DNA of 64,000 bases from Dehalococcoidia bacterium (GTDB lineage: Bacteria; Chloroflexota; Dehalococcoidia; Lucifugimonadales; Lucifugimonadaceae): NCBI GenBank assembly GCA_022824185.1, contig JAJEAU010000010.1:124001-188000 (forward strand), read 5' to 3'. Every line of letters starts with the position of its first letter. Position 1 is the stretch's first letter. Both the position numbers and the translations under genes were made by a program. The notes beneath the pieces are model-generated. The model did no database searches. It worked only from the letters and a program-made list of their open reading frames with translations, and was not told the DNA's origin. This document shows positions 28,849-37,383 of the stretch, in pieces.

Positions 28849-29538
28849 TCAATCGGCGAACAACGTGGCCTGTGGCTCGATCAGATACGGCCCGTTGTTC
28901 CTCGTCGATCCCACCGCGGGATTCGCTTCGCGGGCATCCATGTTCGGCCAATCACGCGATTTGCAGGCTTCGAGCAACGCGTCTCGATCCGCGGCATCAT
29001 CCAGCCAAATCTCCCGCCATTCATCATCCAAGATCACCGGCATTCGATCATGAATCCGCTTCACCAACCCATTGGGTTCGGTTGTCAGGATTGCACACGA
29101 TTCGACCAATCCGTTCGGTCCGCGCCACGCGCTCCAAATCCCTGCGAACGTGATCACGCTCGGATCAACCGCATGTATCCACCATGGCGTCTTCTTGCCG
29201 GGAGCATCCGATCGCCACTCGAAGAAACCGTTGGCTGGAACCAAACACCGCCTGCTCGCAAATGAATCTCGGAACATAGGACGCTCAGCCACAGTTTCGG
29301 ATCTCGCATTGAACATCGGTCTGCCGAACGCTTTGTCCGGTTTCGCCCACCTCGGAATCAAACCCCATCGCATCATCGATCCCACGCGACCTTCGCCTAC
29401 ATCAGTTATCGCAAGCACATCCGATGTCGGGCCGATGTTCCATCGCGGCTCGAAGCCTTCGGCATCAATAGTGAGTTCGAAGCCTAGAAGCTCAACCAGT
29501 TCCGACAAATCTGTGAACAGGCCGAAGCGGCCACACAT
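28849..29538 (-). CDS. SOS response-associated peptidase (SRAP/YedK/HMCES family)
   Basis: A 229-residue SRAP protein, the family that crosslinks to abasic sites in single-stranded DNA. Active-site residues are present: Cys2 after the start Met (MCGRFGLF), Asn in FNARSET, Glu in ANGFFEW, and His in IHDRMPVIL. The family shields abasic sites during replication stress, which links it in theme to the mutasome at the left end. The gene is convergent with the ABC permease gene. Confidence 0.94.
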   Translation of the reverse strand: MCGRFGLFTDLSELVELLGFELTIDAEGFEPRWNIGPTSDVLAITDVGEGRVGSMMRWGLIPRWAKPDKAFGRPMFNARSETVAERPMFRDSFASRRCLVPANGFFEWRSDAPGKKTPWWIHAVDPSVITFAGIWSAWRGPNGLVESCAILTTEPNGLVKRIHDRMPVILDDEWREIWLDDAADRDALLEACKSRDWPNMDAREANPAVGSTRNNGPYLIEPQATLFAD

Positions 29539-29665
29539 CTCGAATCAACCCTCCTGCGATCTAATAGTCACCGTCCCAACTCCTGACCCGTTCAAGCGTA
29601 GCATCCCCGATATCCACGCGATATCATCATGCGAGAACGTAATCCGACCCCCATCACAACCTCTC

Positions 29666-30343
29666 ATGAACCTACTAATCAACGGATCGCCCACCGCAAT
29701 CGGTAGGGCCGTAGTCGCACAACTCGCCAACTCCGGCCGCCAACTTCGCCTAACGGCGATGGCCCCGTACGAAGAACAAGACGTAATCGTCTGTGAGCTT
29801 GAACACGACGAGGCTACCGACGATCTCGTGTCGGGCATCGACGCGATCATCAACGTCGGTTACCAAGACGAAGTGGAAATGCCAGTGTCGTTCCACCTCG
29901 ACTACTACACCCGCCGGACCTACAACCTCTTTTGGGCCGCCGCCAATGCCGGCGTCAAGCGAGTCATCAATTTGAGCACGCTGCGTCTCATGGCCGAATA
30001 CGAAGAGAACCTCGTCGTAACCGAAAACTGGCGCAGCAAGCCGCTGGCAAGCGACCTCAACCTTCTCTGCGCCCACCTAGTCGAGATCATCTGCAAAGAG
30101 TACGCACGCGACCGCAAGTTCGAGGTCGTCAATCTGCGCCTCGGATGGCCACTAGTCGGGGGAAACGCAGCAGCGCTCGGCGCCGATACTGGCGATTCGC
30201 CAGTCACCACTGAAGACCTCGGCCGAGCCGTGCTCTCCGCCCTCGATGCGGACCTCGCACCATGGCAGGACATTCACATTCAATCGACGGTCCCCAATCA
30301 GCGATACACAACGGCCAAGGCTTCCCAACTCTTAGGTTTCTAA
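29666..30343 (+). CDS. NAD(P)-binding Rossmann-fold protein, short epimerase-like
   Basis: A 225-residue atypical/extended SDR. The start MNLLINGSPTAIGRAVVAQL gives a Rossmann strand in which the Gly pattern is altered (GSPTAIG). The core has DAIINVGYQDE and VKRVINLSTLRLM, but the Tyr-x-x-x-Lys catalytic pair is not obvious, so catalysis is doubtful. It is immediately followed (29 bases) by a second epimerase-like gene on the same strand. The ATG at 29666 is used, since upstream sequence is antisense to the SRAP gene. Confidence 0.7.
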   Translation: MNLLINGSPTAIGRAVVAQLANSGRQLRLTAMAPYEEQDVIVCELEHDEATDDLVSGIDAIINVGYQDEVEMPVSFHLDYYTRRTYNLFWAAANAGVKRVINLSTLRLMAEYEENLVVTENWRSKPLASDLNLLCAHLVEIICKEYARDRKFEVVNLRLGWPLVGGNAAALGADTGDSPVTTEDLGRAVLSALDADLAPWQDIHIQSTVPNQRYTTAKASQLLGF

Positions 30344-30372
30344 CCTGACCCCTCAATCGAAGGATTCACAAC

Positions 30373-31167
30373 ATGAAAGTTCTCATACTCGGCGGATGTG
30401 GAATGCTGGGGCCTTGGGTGGTCAAGGCTCTGAAACATCGTCACGAAATCATCCTCACCGACATCAATCCCCCGGGAGACGCCGTCGAAGGCGATTTTCG
30501 CCAACTCAGTGCCGACGATCTGGACGGCGTAGTGGCAAGCGCAGAAGGATGCGATGCCATCATCAACCTCTCCGTGCTCCGCGAGGACCGCAAACTCGCC
30601 TTCGACGTCAGCACTCGCGGCAACTACAACATGATGGCCGCCGCGCTCGAACACGGGATTCAACGCGTTATCAACACCGGTCCGCACTTCCAACTGGTCG
30701 GCGAGACATACGAGAACTGGGACTTCGACTTGAACCCCGACATGCCACCTCAGTTCGGCACTCGCCTTTACGCCCACAGCAAAGGCTTGGGACAAGAGAT
30801 TTGCCGCGTCTTCAGCGAGCAGTACGGCATCTACGTCATCACGATGCTCTACTACAACATGCGCCACACCTGGAACTGGGGATTGGGACGAGGAGTGCCC
30901 GAAGCGACACATCACGAAGACATGACGCCGTTCACCACGGCATGGACCGATTGCGGCACCGCCATTCAGGCCGCGCTCGAAGTTCCCCTTGAGCGCCTAC
31001 CGTCCCGCTGCGAGAACTTCTTCACTTTCCCCGACGGCGCCCCGCATCACAAATTCAACAGCGAAAAAACTCGGCGCATCCTCGGTTGGGAACCGCGCTA
31101 CACCCTCGAGACGCTGTGGAACAAACCTCCGATGGCGCCGCCAGACCATCTTCACGGGGCGTGGTGA
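30373..31167 (+). CDS. NAD-dependent epimerase/dehydratase family protein
   Basis: A 264-residue SDR. The cofactor loop is GGCGMLGPWVVKAL, the core DAIINLSVLRE, and Tyr-x-x-x-Lys is in RLYAHSKGLGQEI. It ends with the typical FNSEKTRRILGWEPRYTLETLW, which is characteristic of nucleotide-sugar-epimerase-like enzymes. It probably forms a pair or heterodimer with the preceding Rossmann protein, judging from their similar folds and close spacing. The substrate is unknown. Confidence 0.82.
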   Translation: MKVLILGGCGMLGPWVVKALKHRHEIILTDINPPGDAVEGDFRQLSADDLDGVVASAEGCDAIINLSVLREDRKLAFDVSTRGNYNMMAAALEHGIQRVINTGPHFQLVGETYENWDFDLNPDMPPQFGTRLYAHSKGLGQEICRVFSEQYGIYVITMLYYNMRHTWNWGLGRGVPEATHHEDMTPFTTAWTDCGTAIQAALEVPLERLPSRCENFFTFPDGAPHHKFNSEKTRRILGWEPRYTLETLWNKPPMAPPDHLHGAW

Positions 31168-31280
31168 ACTAAGTAGCGGGGTTTAAGCATGACATCAACA
31201 GCCAACGTCTTTTGAGGCGTTGAATACAGCATCATCCCATTTCGGTAATCGTTTCAAGCTAAATTACTCGTAAACTCGCT

Positions 31281-31517
31281 ATGCCAGCTATCCACCGAGA
31301 AGGGCCGTACAGCTTTTCGTTTTACTCTGACGACCGGCGAGAACCGCCGCATATTCACGTCAAGCGAGATCGAAATGAAGCGAAATTCTGGCTTGATCCG
31401 GTTCAGTTAGCTAGGAACGCGGGCTTTCGACAGACGGAACTCAACCGGATGTCGCGGATAATTGAACAGAACGAGGCTATGATGCTAGAAAGATGGTATG
31501 CGTACTTCGACCAATAA
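31281..31517 (+). CDS. DUF4160 domain protein
   Basis: A 78-residue protein with the DUF4160 core FSFYSDDRREPPHIHVKRDRNEAKFWL followed by a C-terminal helix ending MLERWYAYFDQ. DUF4160 and DUF2442 genes are commonly adjacent and are suspected to be a toxin–antitoxin-like unit, but the activity has not been established. Its stop lies 20 bases inside the DUF2442 gene, so the two are translationally coupled. Confidence 0.88.
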   Translation: MPAIHREGPYSFSFYSDDRREPPHIHVKRDRNEAKFWLDPVQLARNAGFRQTELNRMSRIIEQNEAMMLERWYAYFDQ

Positions 31518-31872
31518 CCAGATTGCTACCTTGGCCACTGACTTGCGATTCACGAATGATTCCTTGATGGTCGATCTTGCCGACGGACGAACCATCACCG
31601 TCCCGTTGTCCTGGTATCCGCGTCTTGTCCACGCGACGCAACAAGAACGTGCGAATTGGGAGATCGTCCTTGATGGCGAAGGTTTTCACTGGCCTGATCT
31701 TGACGAAGACCTGAGCGTCGACGGCTTCGTCAACGGCCGACCATCAGGCGAAAGCAAACGCTCCTTCGATCGCTGGTTGAAAGCCAAAAAAGAAGGCCGA
31801 GGCTTGACGATCCCGGAACTGGTCGCCTACGAAGAAGCACAAAAACAACGGCAACGCACTAACCTCGATTGA
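31498..31872 (+). CDS. DUF2442 domain protein
   Basis: A 124-residue protein. The first 70 residues match DUF2442: LATDLRFTNDSLMVDLADGRTITVPLSWYPRL, then NWEIVLDGEGFHWPDLDEDLSVDGF. The C-terminal Lys/Arg-rich helix (SKRSFDRWLKAKKEGR) extends beyond the domain. It overlaps the DUF4160 gene by 20 bases. Confidence 0.88.
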   Translation: MRTSTNNQIATLATDLRFTNDSLMVDLADGRTITVPLSWYPRLVHATQQERANWEIVLDGEGFHWPDLDEDLSVDGFVNGRPSGESKRSFDRWLKAKKEGRGLTIPELVAYEEAQKQRQRTNLD

Positions 31873-31979
31873 ACCCCAATCACGATCGTCGCAGGCAAGA
31901 AGTCGACGCTGGTCGACCGCTTCGCCCATTCCGCGTCTACAGTTCGCATTTCAGTTTCGGCGCTAACAGGAAATTTCGA

Positions 31980-32141
31980 ATGGCAAGACTCGGATGCGGT
32001 GCACTTTCCCTCGGCATTGGGGCGTGGATACTCCTGTGGGCATTCGACCTCATCCCGTTCTCGCCACGCTTCGTGTGGCTGCCACTTGCTATCGTCCTAG
32101 TAGCGATCGGCCTGCGATTGCTTCTCGTCAATCGCAAATGA
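31980..32141 (+). CDS. Small two-helix membrane protein
   Basis: A 53-residue protein with two hydrophobic helices (LGCGALSLGIGAWILLW and WLPLAIVLVAIGLRLLLV) and a short basic tail. The layout resembles the LiaI/LiaF-type transmembrane region, but no function can be claimed. The ATG at 31980 is preceded by AGGA at 8 bases; a longer reading frame from TTG at 31869 is less likely. Confidence 0.5.
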   Translation: MARLGCGALSLGIGAWILLWAFDLIPFSPRFVWLPLAIVLVAIGLRLLLVNRK

Positions 32142-32156
32142 AAGCGACCGGGCACC

Positions 32157-32543
32157 TCACCCCATCAACTCCCCTTCTTCGCTCATTACCGCCATCAGAT
32201 TCCCATCCGGGTCCCTGAAAAACGCCATCCACAACGTGTAGTTGTCAGTCTGATGGATGATGTGCGGCTCCGATCCCAGCTCGATTCCCTTCGATTTCAA
32301 CTCCTCAGCGGCATCCTGCGCCGAATCGACTGTGAAATAGACCACCGACGCGGAGGGCGTTGCGTCGGGATCTTCCGGTTGCACGATGTACAGCCGCGTC
32401 CCGCCACAATCGAAAAAAGCCATACCGGGGCTTCCAGGCACCTGAAACAGGAATGGGATTTCCAACACGTCTCGGTAAAACGCCACCGCCCTATCCACAT
32501 CCGAGACCGATATCGAAACTTGACCAACTCCGTGGATCTTCAT
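32157..32543 (-). CDS. Single-domain VOC (glyoxalase/bleomycin resistance-like) protein
   Basis: A 128-residue VOC protein: GVGQVSISVSDVDRAVAFYRDVLEIPF, a central MAFFDCGGTRLYIVQPE, and the terminal FFRDPDGNLMAVMSEE. The first metal-binding position is Gln instead of His, so metal chemistry may differ from glyoxalase I. It lies just downstream of the transhydrogenase operon and is much shorter than the two-domain VOC proteins near 45–50 kb. Substrate unknown. Confidence 0.85.
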   Translation of the reverse strand: MKIHGVGQVSISVSDVDRAVAFYRDVLEIPFLFQVPGSPGMAFFDCGGTRLYIVQPEDPDATPSASVVYFTVDSAQDAAEELKSKGIELGSEPHIIHQTDNYTLWMAFFRDPDGNLMAVMSEEGELMG

Positions 32544-32569
32544 TGCCGTTGCCTCTCGTCAGGTAGCAC

Positions 32570-33982
32570 CTAAAGCTCCTTCATCTCCGTGATGAGATCT
32601 TCAACCGACGCTCGAGCATCACCGAAGAACATCATCGTGTTTTCCAAATGGAAAAGCTCGTTCTCGACGCCGGCGAACCCCGATGCCATCGATCGCTTCA
32701 TCACAATCGCCGAACGCGCCTGATCGACATTCAATATCGGCATCCCGTAGATCGGACTGCTCCGGTCCGTCCGCGCCGCCGGATTGGTAACGTCGTTCGC
32801 GCCCACGACGACCGCGACGTCGGCACGCCTGAAGTCGTCGTTGATCTCATCCAAATCCTTCAACTCGTCATACGGCACATCAGCTTCCGCTAGCAACACG
32901 TTCATGTGCCCTGGCATCCGACCTGCCACTGGGTGGATCGCGTACCTCACCGCTGCCCCGCGTTCCTTCAGCATGTCCGCCAAATCCCTTACCTGATGCT
33001 GAGCCTGAGCCACCGCCAACCCGTACCCGGGCACGAAGATGACCGAATTCGCGTAACCCAAAACAATCGCAGCCTCGGCGGCGTTCACCGACCGAACCGG
33101 CCGATCTTCCGCGCTCGCACCCGGTACGCCAACACCTGTTGAGTCCGCCACACCAAAACCGCCGAACATCACATTCGCCAAAGACCGGTTCATCGCCCGC
33201 GTCATGATCCTCGTCAATATTAGTCCCGAAGCACCAACCAACGATCCCGCAATGATCAACATCGCGTTGTCGATCACAAATCCCGTTGCCGCCGCGGCAA
33301 GCCCCGAGTAGGAGTTCAATAGAGCGATCACTACAGGCATATCCGCCCCACCGATGGGAATCACGATCAACACGCCCACAATCAACGCAATCAACGCCAT
33401 CGCAACCAACGCCCACTCCAGCGACGGATCGATGATCATCAACCCCGCCATGGCAAGCGCCCCGACTCCCATGACCACAACCACGACGTGCCTGAGAGGT
33501 ATCAACACCGGCTGCGTCGCAACGATCCCCTGCAACTTCCCGAACGCGATCAGACTACCCGTGAACGTCAACGACCCAATCAAGACCGACAGGGCTACCG
33601 TGACGCTCACCACCGGATCAACATCACCGCTGTCGTTCTGATGCAATATCTGCGCCGCCGCCACGACCGCAGACGCCGCTCCCCCGAAACCATTGAATAT
33701 CGCCACCATCTGCGGCATCGCCGTCAACTGAACCTGTCGTGCGGCAACAGCCCCGATCAACGCCCCAACCACAAACCCGATGATGATCCACTCGTAACTC
33801 ACGATGTCTCGGTCGATCACCGTAAAGACGACCGCGATCAACATCCCCAACGCCGACAACCTGTTCCCGGCACGTGCCGTCTCTGGCGACCTCAACCACA
33901 GCAATCCCATGATGAACATCACCGACGCCACGATGTACGCGGCGACCGTCACATTGTCGAAAACCTGGCTTGCGCTATCCAT
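32570..33982 (-). CDS. pntB: NAD(P) transhydrogenase subunit beta
   Basis: A 470-residue proton-pumping transhydrogenase beta subunit. The first about 260 residues form eight to nine membrane helices (with GFGGAASAVVAAAQIL and the IPIGGADMPVVIALLNSYSGLAAAATGF motif); the C-terminal domain III binds NADPH with GYGLAVAQAQH and VVVGANDVTNPAARTD. It acts with PntA1 and PntA2 to exchange hydride between NADH and NADP+ at the expense of the proton gradient. Order in the operon is pntA1-pntA2-pntB. Confidence 0.96.
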   Translation of the reverse strand: MDSASQVFDNVTVAAYIVASVMFIMGLLWLRSPETARAGNRLSALGMLIAVVFTVIDRDIVSYEWIIIGFVVGALIGAVAARQVQLTAMPQMVAIFNGFGGAASAVVAAAQILHQNDSGDVDPVVSVTVALSVLIGSLTFTGSLIAFGKLQGIVATQPVLIPLRHVVVVVMGVGALAMAGLMIIDPSLEWALVAMALIALIVGVLIVIPIGGADMPVVIALLNSYSGLAAAATGFVIDNAMLIIAGSLVGASGLILTRIMTRAMNRSLANVMFGGFGVADSTGVGVPGASAEDRPVRSVNAAEAAIVLGYANSVIFVPGYGLAVAQAQHQVRDLADMLKERGAAVRYAIHPVAGRMPGHMNVLLAEADVPYDELKDLDEINDDFRRADVAVVVGANDVTNPAARTDRSSPIYGMPILNVDQARSAIVMKRSMASGFAGVENELFHLENTMMFFGDARASVEDLITEMKEL

Positions 33983-33984
33983 GC

Positions 33985-34290
33985 CTATTGCCGATCATCG
34001 TCGCTGCGGTGGAACATTCGCAACATCCGATCAGTTACCAGATAGCCACCCACCACGTTGATCGTCGCCAACGTCACCGCGACGACCCCCAGAATTGCAC
34101 CCAACAGACCACCAACCGTCCCAGCGACAACGATTGCGCCCACGATGACAATGCCCGAAATCGCATTGGAACCCGACATCAACGGCGTATGCAACGTCGG
34201 CGGGACCCTCGTTATCGTCAGATAACCCACGAAGATCGCCAACACAAACACCGTCACCGCGACCAGCAGTTCCTCAATCGACATTTCCAC
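33985..34290 (-). CDS. pntAB: NAD(P) transhydrogenase subunit alpha, part 2 (membrane segment)
   Basis: A 101-residue membrane protein with three to four hydrophobic helices (LLVAVTVFVLAIFVGYLTI and ISGIVIVGAIVVAG), matching the C-terminal membrane part of PntA. In many bacteria this part is a separate gene, as here. It lies 2 bases before pntB and 9 bases after pntA part 1, so the three genes form one transcript. Confidence 0.95.
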   Translation of the reverse strand: MEMSIEELLVAVTVFVLAIFVGYLTITRVPPTLHTPLMSGSNAISGIVIVGAIVVAGTVGGLLGAILGVVAVTLATINVVGGYLVTDRMLRMFHRSDDDRQ

Positions 34291-34299
34291 CTCCTGAGT

Positions 34300-35421
34300 T
34301 CATCGCCCGATCGTATGACCTCGCACTTCGCCGCCGTGCGTCACACACATCGCGTCTACAACCTCATCCTCGAAATCCAACATCAAACCCAAATCATCGC
34401 CCACGATCAGACTCAACAACGATTCCAAGTTCCGAGCGTACGTCACCGACGCGTGATACGGCATCAACGACGGCACATTGACAGGCCCCTTCACCACGAC
34501 GCCATTCAACACAACGTCCTGCCCTGCTACCGTCGCCTCGACATTCCCGCCCGTCTCCGCCGCCAAATCGATCACGACACTACCTGGCCTCATCTTCTCG
34601 ATCGTCGACGTGTTGATCAGCAACGGTGCCCGCCGCCCCGGAATCGCCGCGGTTGTGATCACCGCATCGGCCCTGACGACATGCTCAGCCAAAAACTGAC
34701 GCTGCCGTTCATTCTCATCTTCGGTCTGCGCCCGAGCATACCCTCCCGCAGCCTCAGCATCATCCGAGTCTAGCGGCGCGATGAACCTCGCACCCAGACT
34801 CTCGACCTGCTCGCCAGCAGCAGCACGAACGTCGAACGCGTAGACATCGGCACCCAACCGCTTCGCCGTAGCAATCGCTTGCAGCCCTGCGACACCAGCG
34901 CCGAGAATCAACACCCTCGCCGGCGGAATCGTCCCTGCCGCCGTCATCATCATCGGAAAGAATCGGCTCAGCGAATCCGCCGCCATCAGCGCCGATTTGT
35001 ATCCCGCAATCGAAGCCTGAGAAGACAGAACATCCATGCTCTGAGCCCGAGCAATCCGAGGCACCAGATCCATCGCGAACGCCGTCACTCCGGCCTTTGC
35101 CAACCCATCAATCATCTGAGTGTCCCGCCGTGCGTCCAATGTCGCCGCCAAAGCAGTCCCCTCACGAACCGAACCCAACTCTTCCTCACTCGGCTTTCCG
35201 ACATGCAACACCAAATTTGCGGTCGCAGCCACCTCGCTCATCGTTTCACAGATCGTCGCCCCAGCATCTCGGAAGGCTTCGTCTGGGAACCCAGCCTTCA
35301 CACCTGCATTCTGCTCAACGACGACCTCATGCCCGGCCGTAACCAACTTTGACGCCAAGTCGGGCGTGCCCGCAACCCGATTTTCGTCGGGCGCGCTCTC
35401 TCGGTTTATGCCTATCTTCAA
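34300..35421 (-). CDS. pntAA: NAD(P) transhydrogenase subunit alpha, part 1 (NAD-binding)
   Basis: The 373-residue soluble alpha part starts (M)KIGINRESAPDENRVAGTPD, the normal N-terminus of PntA, if the TTG at 35421 is used. Key segments: RAQSMDVLSSQASIAGYKS, the dinucleotide loop ILGAGVAGLQAIATAKRLGA, the DVRAAAGEQVESLGARF strand and VITTAAIPGRRAPLLI. A GTG at 35520 would add 33 unconserved residues and leave only 23 bases to the divergent gene. The AT-rich stretch around 35450–35465 looks more like a promoter than coding sequence, hence the shorter call. Confidence 0.92.
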   Translation of the reverse strand: MKIGINRESAPDENRVAGTPDLASKLVTAGHEVVVEQNAGVKAGFPDEAFRDAGATICETMSEVAATANLVLHVGKPSEEELGSVREGTALAATLDARRDTQMIDGLAKAGVTAFAMDLVPRIARAQSMDVLSSQASIAGYKSALMAADSLSRFFPMMMTAAGTIPPARVLILGAGVAGLQAIATAKRLGADVYAFDVRAAAGEQVESLGARFIAPLDSDDAEAAGGYARAQTEDENERQRQFLAEHVVRADAVITTAAIPGRRAPLLINTSTIEKMRPGSVVIDLAAETGGNVEATVAGQDVVLNGVVVKGPVNVPSLMPYHASVTYARNLESLLSLIVGDDLGLMLDFEDEVVDAMCVTHGGEVRGHTIGR

Positions 35422-35543
35422 CTGGGTCGGACCGGTAAGTCGGTGAATTCCGAATATTATGGTACCCGCAACGCCTAATACGCGTATTTCATCGACCGAA
35501 GGTATGCGCTTCAACGACACTGATTAAGAAACGAGGAAACCGA

Positions 35544-35864
35544 ATGTACATGCTCCGCCGGGTCTACAAAGCCAAACACCGCGAAGGCAAACTCGTGGCA
35601 TCCCTTGTTCGCAAGCAACAGGACATCTACGAGATGGCAGGCCGATCCAAGGGTACGGTCTACTTCAATGCTGGAACGGTCCCCGGCGAACCCGACTCCG
35701 TGGTTCTCGAGTGGACTCAAGACAACCTCGGTTCACCCTACGTATCCGGTGGAGGCATCCCTGCCGAAGCCCTGCAAGTCGGTGCCAAAGTCCGCGAGCA
35801 CATCGAAAGCCAACATATCGAGTTCTGGGAACTCATGACCCCCGAAAAGATGGACAACGTCTAA
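35544..35864 (+). CDS. Hypothetical protein, possible dimeric alpha/beta-barrel type
   Basis: A 106-residue soluble protein with no family that I can name. It has an N-terminal strand MYMLRRVYKAK, a helix, a second strand and a conserved-looking VVLEWTQDNLGSPYVSGGG segment. The short beta-alpha-beta layout and a Trp in the middle strand resemble NIPSNAP/EthD-like dimeric barrels, but this is a weak impression. A clear ribosome site (GAGG, 8 bases before the ATG) supports translation. It is divergent from pntA and 52 bases before the molybdoenzyme gene. Confidence 0.6.
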   Translation: MYMLRRVYKAKHREGKLVASLVRKQQDIYEMAGRSKGTVYFNAGTVPGEPDSVVLEWTQDNLGSPYVSGGGIPAEALQVGAKVREHIESQHIEFWELMTPEKMDNV

Positions 35865-35916
35865 ACCGCCCAATCCACCCGATCCGCGGTCAACGTTTCC
35901 CACTTTCGGTCCTGCA

Positions 35917-36960
35917 ATGCGCCACAAGTGGGTAAATCTCATTCTCCTAGCACTCGTCGCCGGCGAGTTGGTGACGGGCGCGTACGGTCTCATGAGCGGC
36001 AACGCTCGCAACGAGATTGTCCTGCAGATCCACAGCATCCTCGGCTACAGCATCGTCGCTGTCCTCACGTGGAAATCTGCGTTGGCCCTCCACTCCCTGA
36101 AGCGGCCGGCCCGAGGACGACCTCGCAACATCGCTATCATCCTCTCCGTTCTACTCCTCACCGTCCTGAGCATTGGCATCGTCTGGAGCACGGGCGGTTT
36201 CTGGGCCATCGAAGGCATCACTGGCATGAGTCTGCATATCTACGCAGGTGCCGCCATCCTCCCCTTCATCGCATGGCATGCCTGGGCCTACACCGTCCGT
36301 TTCCGCGTCGGCTACAGCACCGAACGACGCGACGCTCTCAGATTCGGCTCCACGCTCGCCGTCGGCACCGGCGCATGGCTGATCGCGGAGAACCTCATTC
36401 GCACGATCCCAACCGCCGGAGCGGACCGACGCTTCACCGGCTCCCACGAACGTCGATCTTACGAAGGGAACCCCTTCCCAACGACATCCTGGCTGAACGA
36501 CAAACCCGCTCAAATCGACCCCACCTCATGGCGACTGTCGGTAATCGAGACCAACGGCACAACCCATCAACTTTCCCTGTCTGACATCGACAACCCCATC
36601 TCCGATCTCCCGCAAAGAGAGGTGGAAGCCACCCTCGACTGCACCGGCGGCTGGTACTCACACCAATTTTGGTCCGGCGTCACGGTCTCAGACCTATTCG
36701 ACCACCTAAACATCAACGCCGATGACCAGACCTGCATCTTTCACTCCGTCACCGGTTACACCCGTAGATATGCTGCCAAAGACTTCGACAAACTCATGCT
36801 CGCCACCCGAGTAGGAGGCGAACCACTCTGGCACGGCCACGGCGCCCCCCTCCGTCTAGTCGCACCCGGAAGGCGAGGCTACGACTGGGTCAAATGGATC
36901 GATGAAATCCGCCTGACAGAATCCCCAGCGTGGCTACAACCTTGGTTGCCGTTGCAATAG
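35917..36960 (+). CDS. Membrane-anchored YedY/sulfite-oxidase-like molybdopterin protein
   Basis: A 347-residue protein. The first about 150 residues make four membrane helices with His residues (QIHSILGYSIV, LHIYAGAAILPFIAWHAWAY) resembling a YedZ or cytochrome b-type heme module. Residues about 185–347 are an oxidoreductase molybdopterin-binding domain: EVEATLDCTGGWYSHQFWSGV with Cys242 as the likely Mo ligand, and APLRLVAPGRRGYDWVKWIDEI. The usual YedY/YedZ pair is thus fused in one chain. It should reduce or oxidise a small substrate on the outer face of the membrane, coupled to quinones. The donor and substrate are unknown. Confidence 0.85.
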   Translation: MRHKWVNLILLALVAGELVTGAYGLMSGNARNEIVLQIHSILGYSIVAVLTWKSALALHSLKRPARGRPRNIAIILSVLLLTVLSIGIVWSTGGFWAIEGITGMSLHIYAGAAILPFIAWHAWAYTVRFRVGYSTERRDALRFGSTLAVGTGAWLIAENLIRTIPTAGADRRFTGSHERRSYEGNPFPTTSWLNDKPAQIDPTSWRLSVIETNGTTHQLSLSDIDNPISDLPQREVEATLDCTGGWYSHQFWSGVTVSDLFDHLNINADDQTCIFHSVTGYTRRYAAKDFDKLMLATRVGGEPLWHGHGAPLRLVAPGRRGYDWVKWIDEIRLTESPAWLQPWLPLQ

Positions 36961-37055
36961 TCGGCAATCAACGCATATTGGCAACGGTGCCCCTGAGATC
37001 GGTGCCACGCCCAAGCTGCGTGAACGCACCACCCCAACCGCCGCACACACTTCAT

Positions 37056-37301
37056 CTAGCCTCGTCTGCGAGCCAATTCAGCGTCGCGCTCTTCACGAGC
37101 TTCGCGAATCAGTTTCGCGGAATCGATCGAGATTCCCGTCATGGGTTGCGAATCCCAGTCACGCCACCATTCGGATCTCTTGAGCTCGCGTTCCAGAACC
37201 GTCTTAACCGCCGCGCTTACGCTGCAATTCCGTTCTGACGCCAAGACTTTAAGCCGTTCGTACATCTCCTCGGAGACGTTTTCTACTCGCAAAGTGACCA
37301 T
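37056..37301 (-). CDS. Orphan ribbon-helix-helix (VapB/FitA-type) protein
   Basis: An 81-residue protein starting MVTLRVENVSEEMYERLKVLASERNCSVSAAVKTVLE, a standard ribbon-helix-helix DNA-binding start as seen in VapB/FitA antitoxins. The C-terminal DSAKLIREAREERDAELARRRG would be the toxin-binding part. No PIN-domain toxin gene is next to it on either side, so it may be an orphan or a remnant. An in-frame start further upstream is not conserved. Confidence 0.75.
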   Translation of the reverse strand: MVTLRVENVSEEMYERLKVLASERNCSVSAAVKTVLERELKRSEWWRDWDSQPMTGISIDSAKLIREAREERDAELARRRG

Positions 37302-37383
37302 AATGCTCACAATCGTACCACTGACGCATCGATAGAATCTCTCGCACCCAATCTCTGTCTGACGGCTTAACCTGAGCTCGCCG

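Noticed and set aside
29072..29665. N-terminal extension of the first epimerase-like gene
   Set aside because: It is antisense to the SRAP gene, non-conserved, and the Rossmann fold begins at the ATG at 29666.
33970..34773. Open frame antisense to the transhydrogenase genes
   Set aside because: Low-complexity His/Arg-rich translation over clear pntA and pntA2 coding; no supporting ribosome site or homology.
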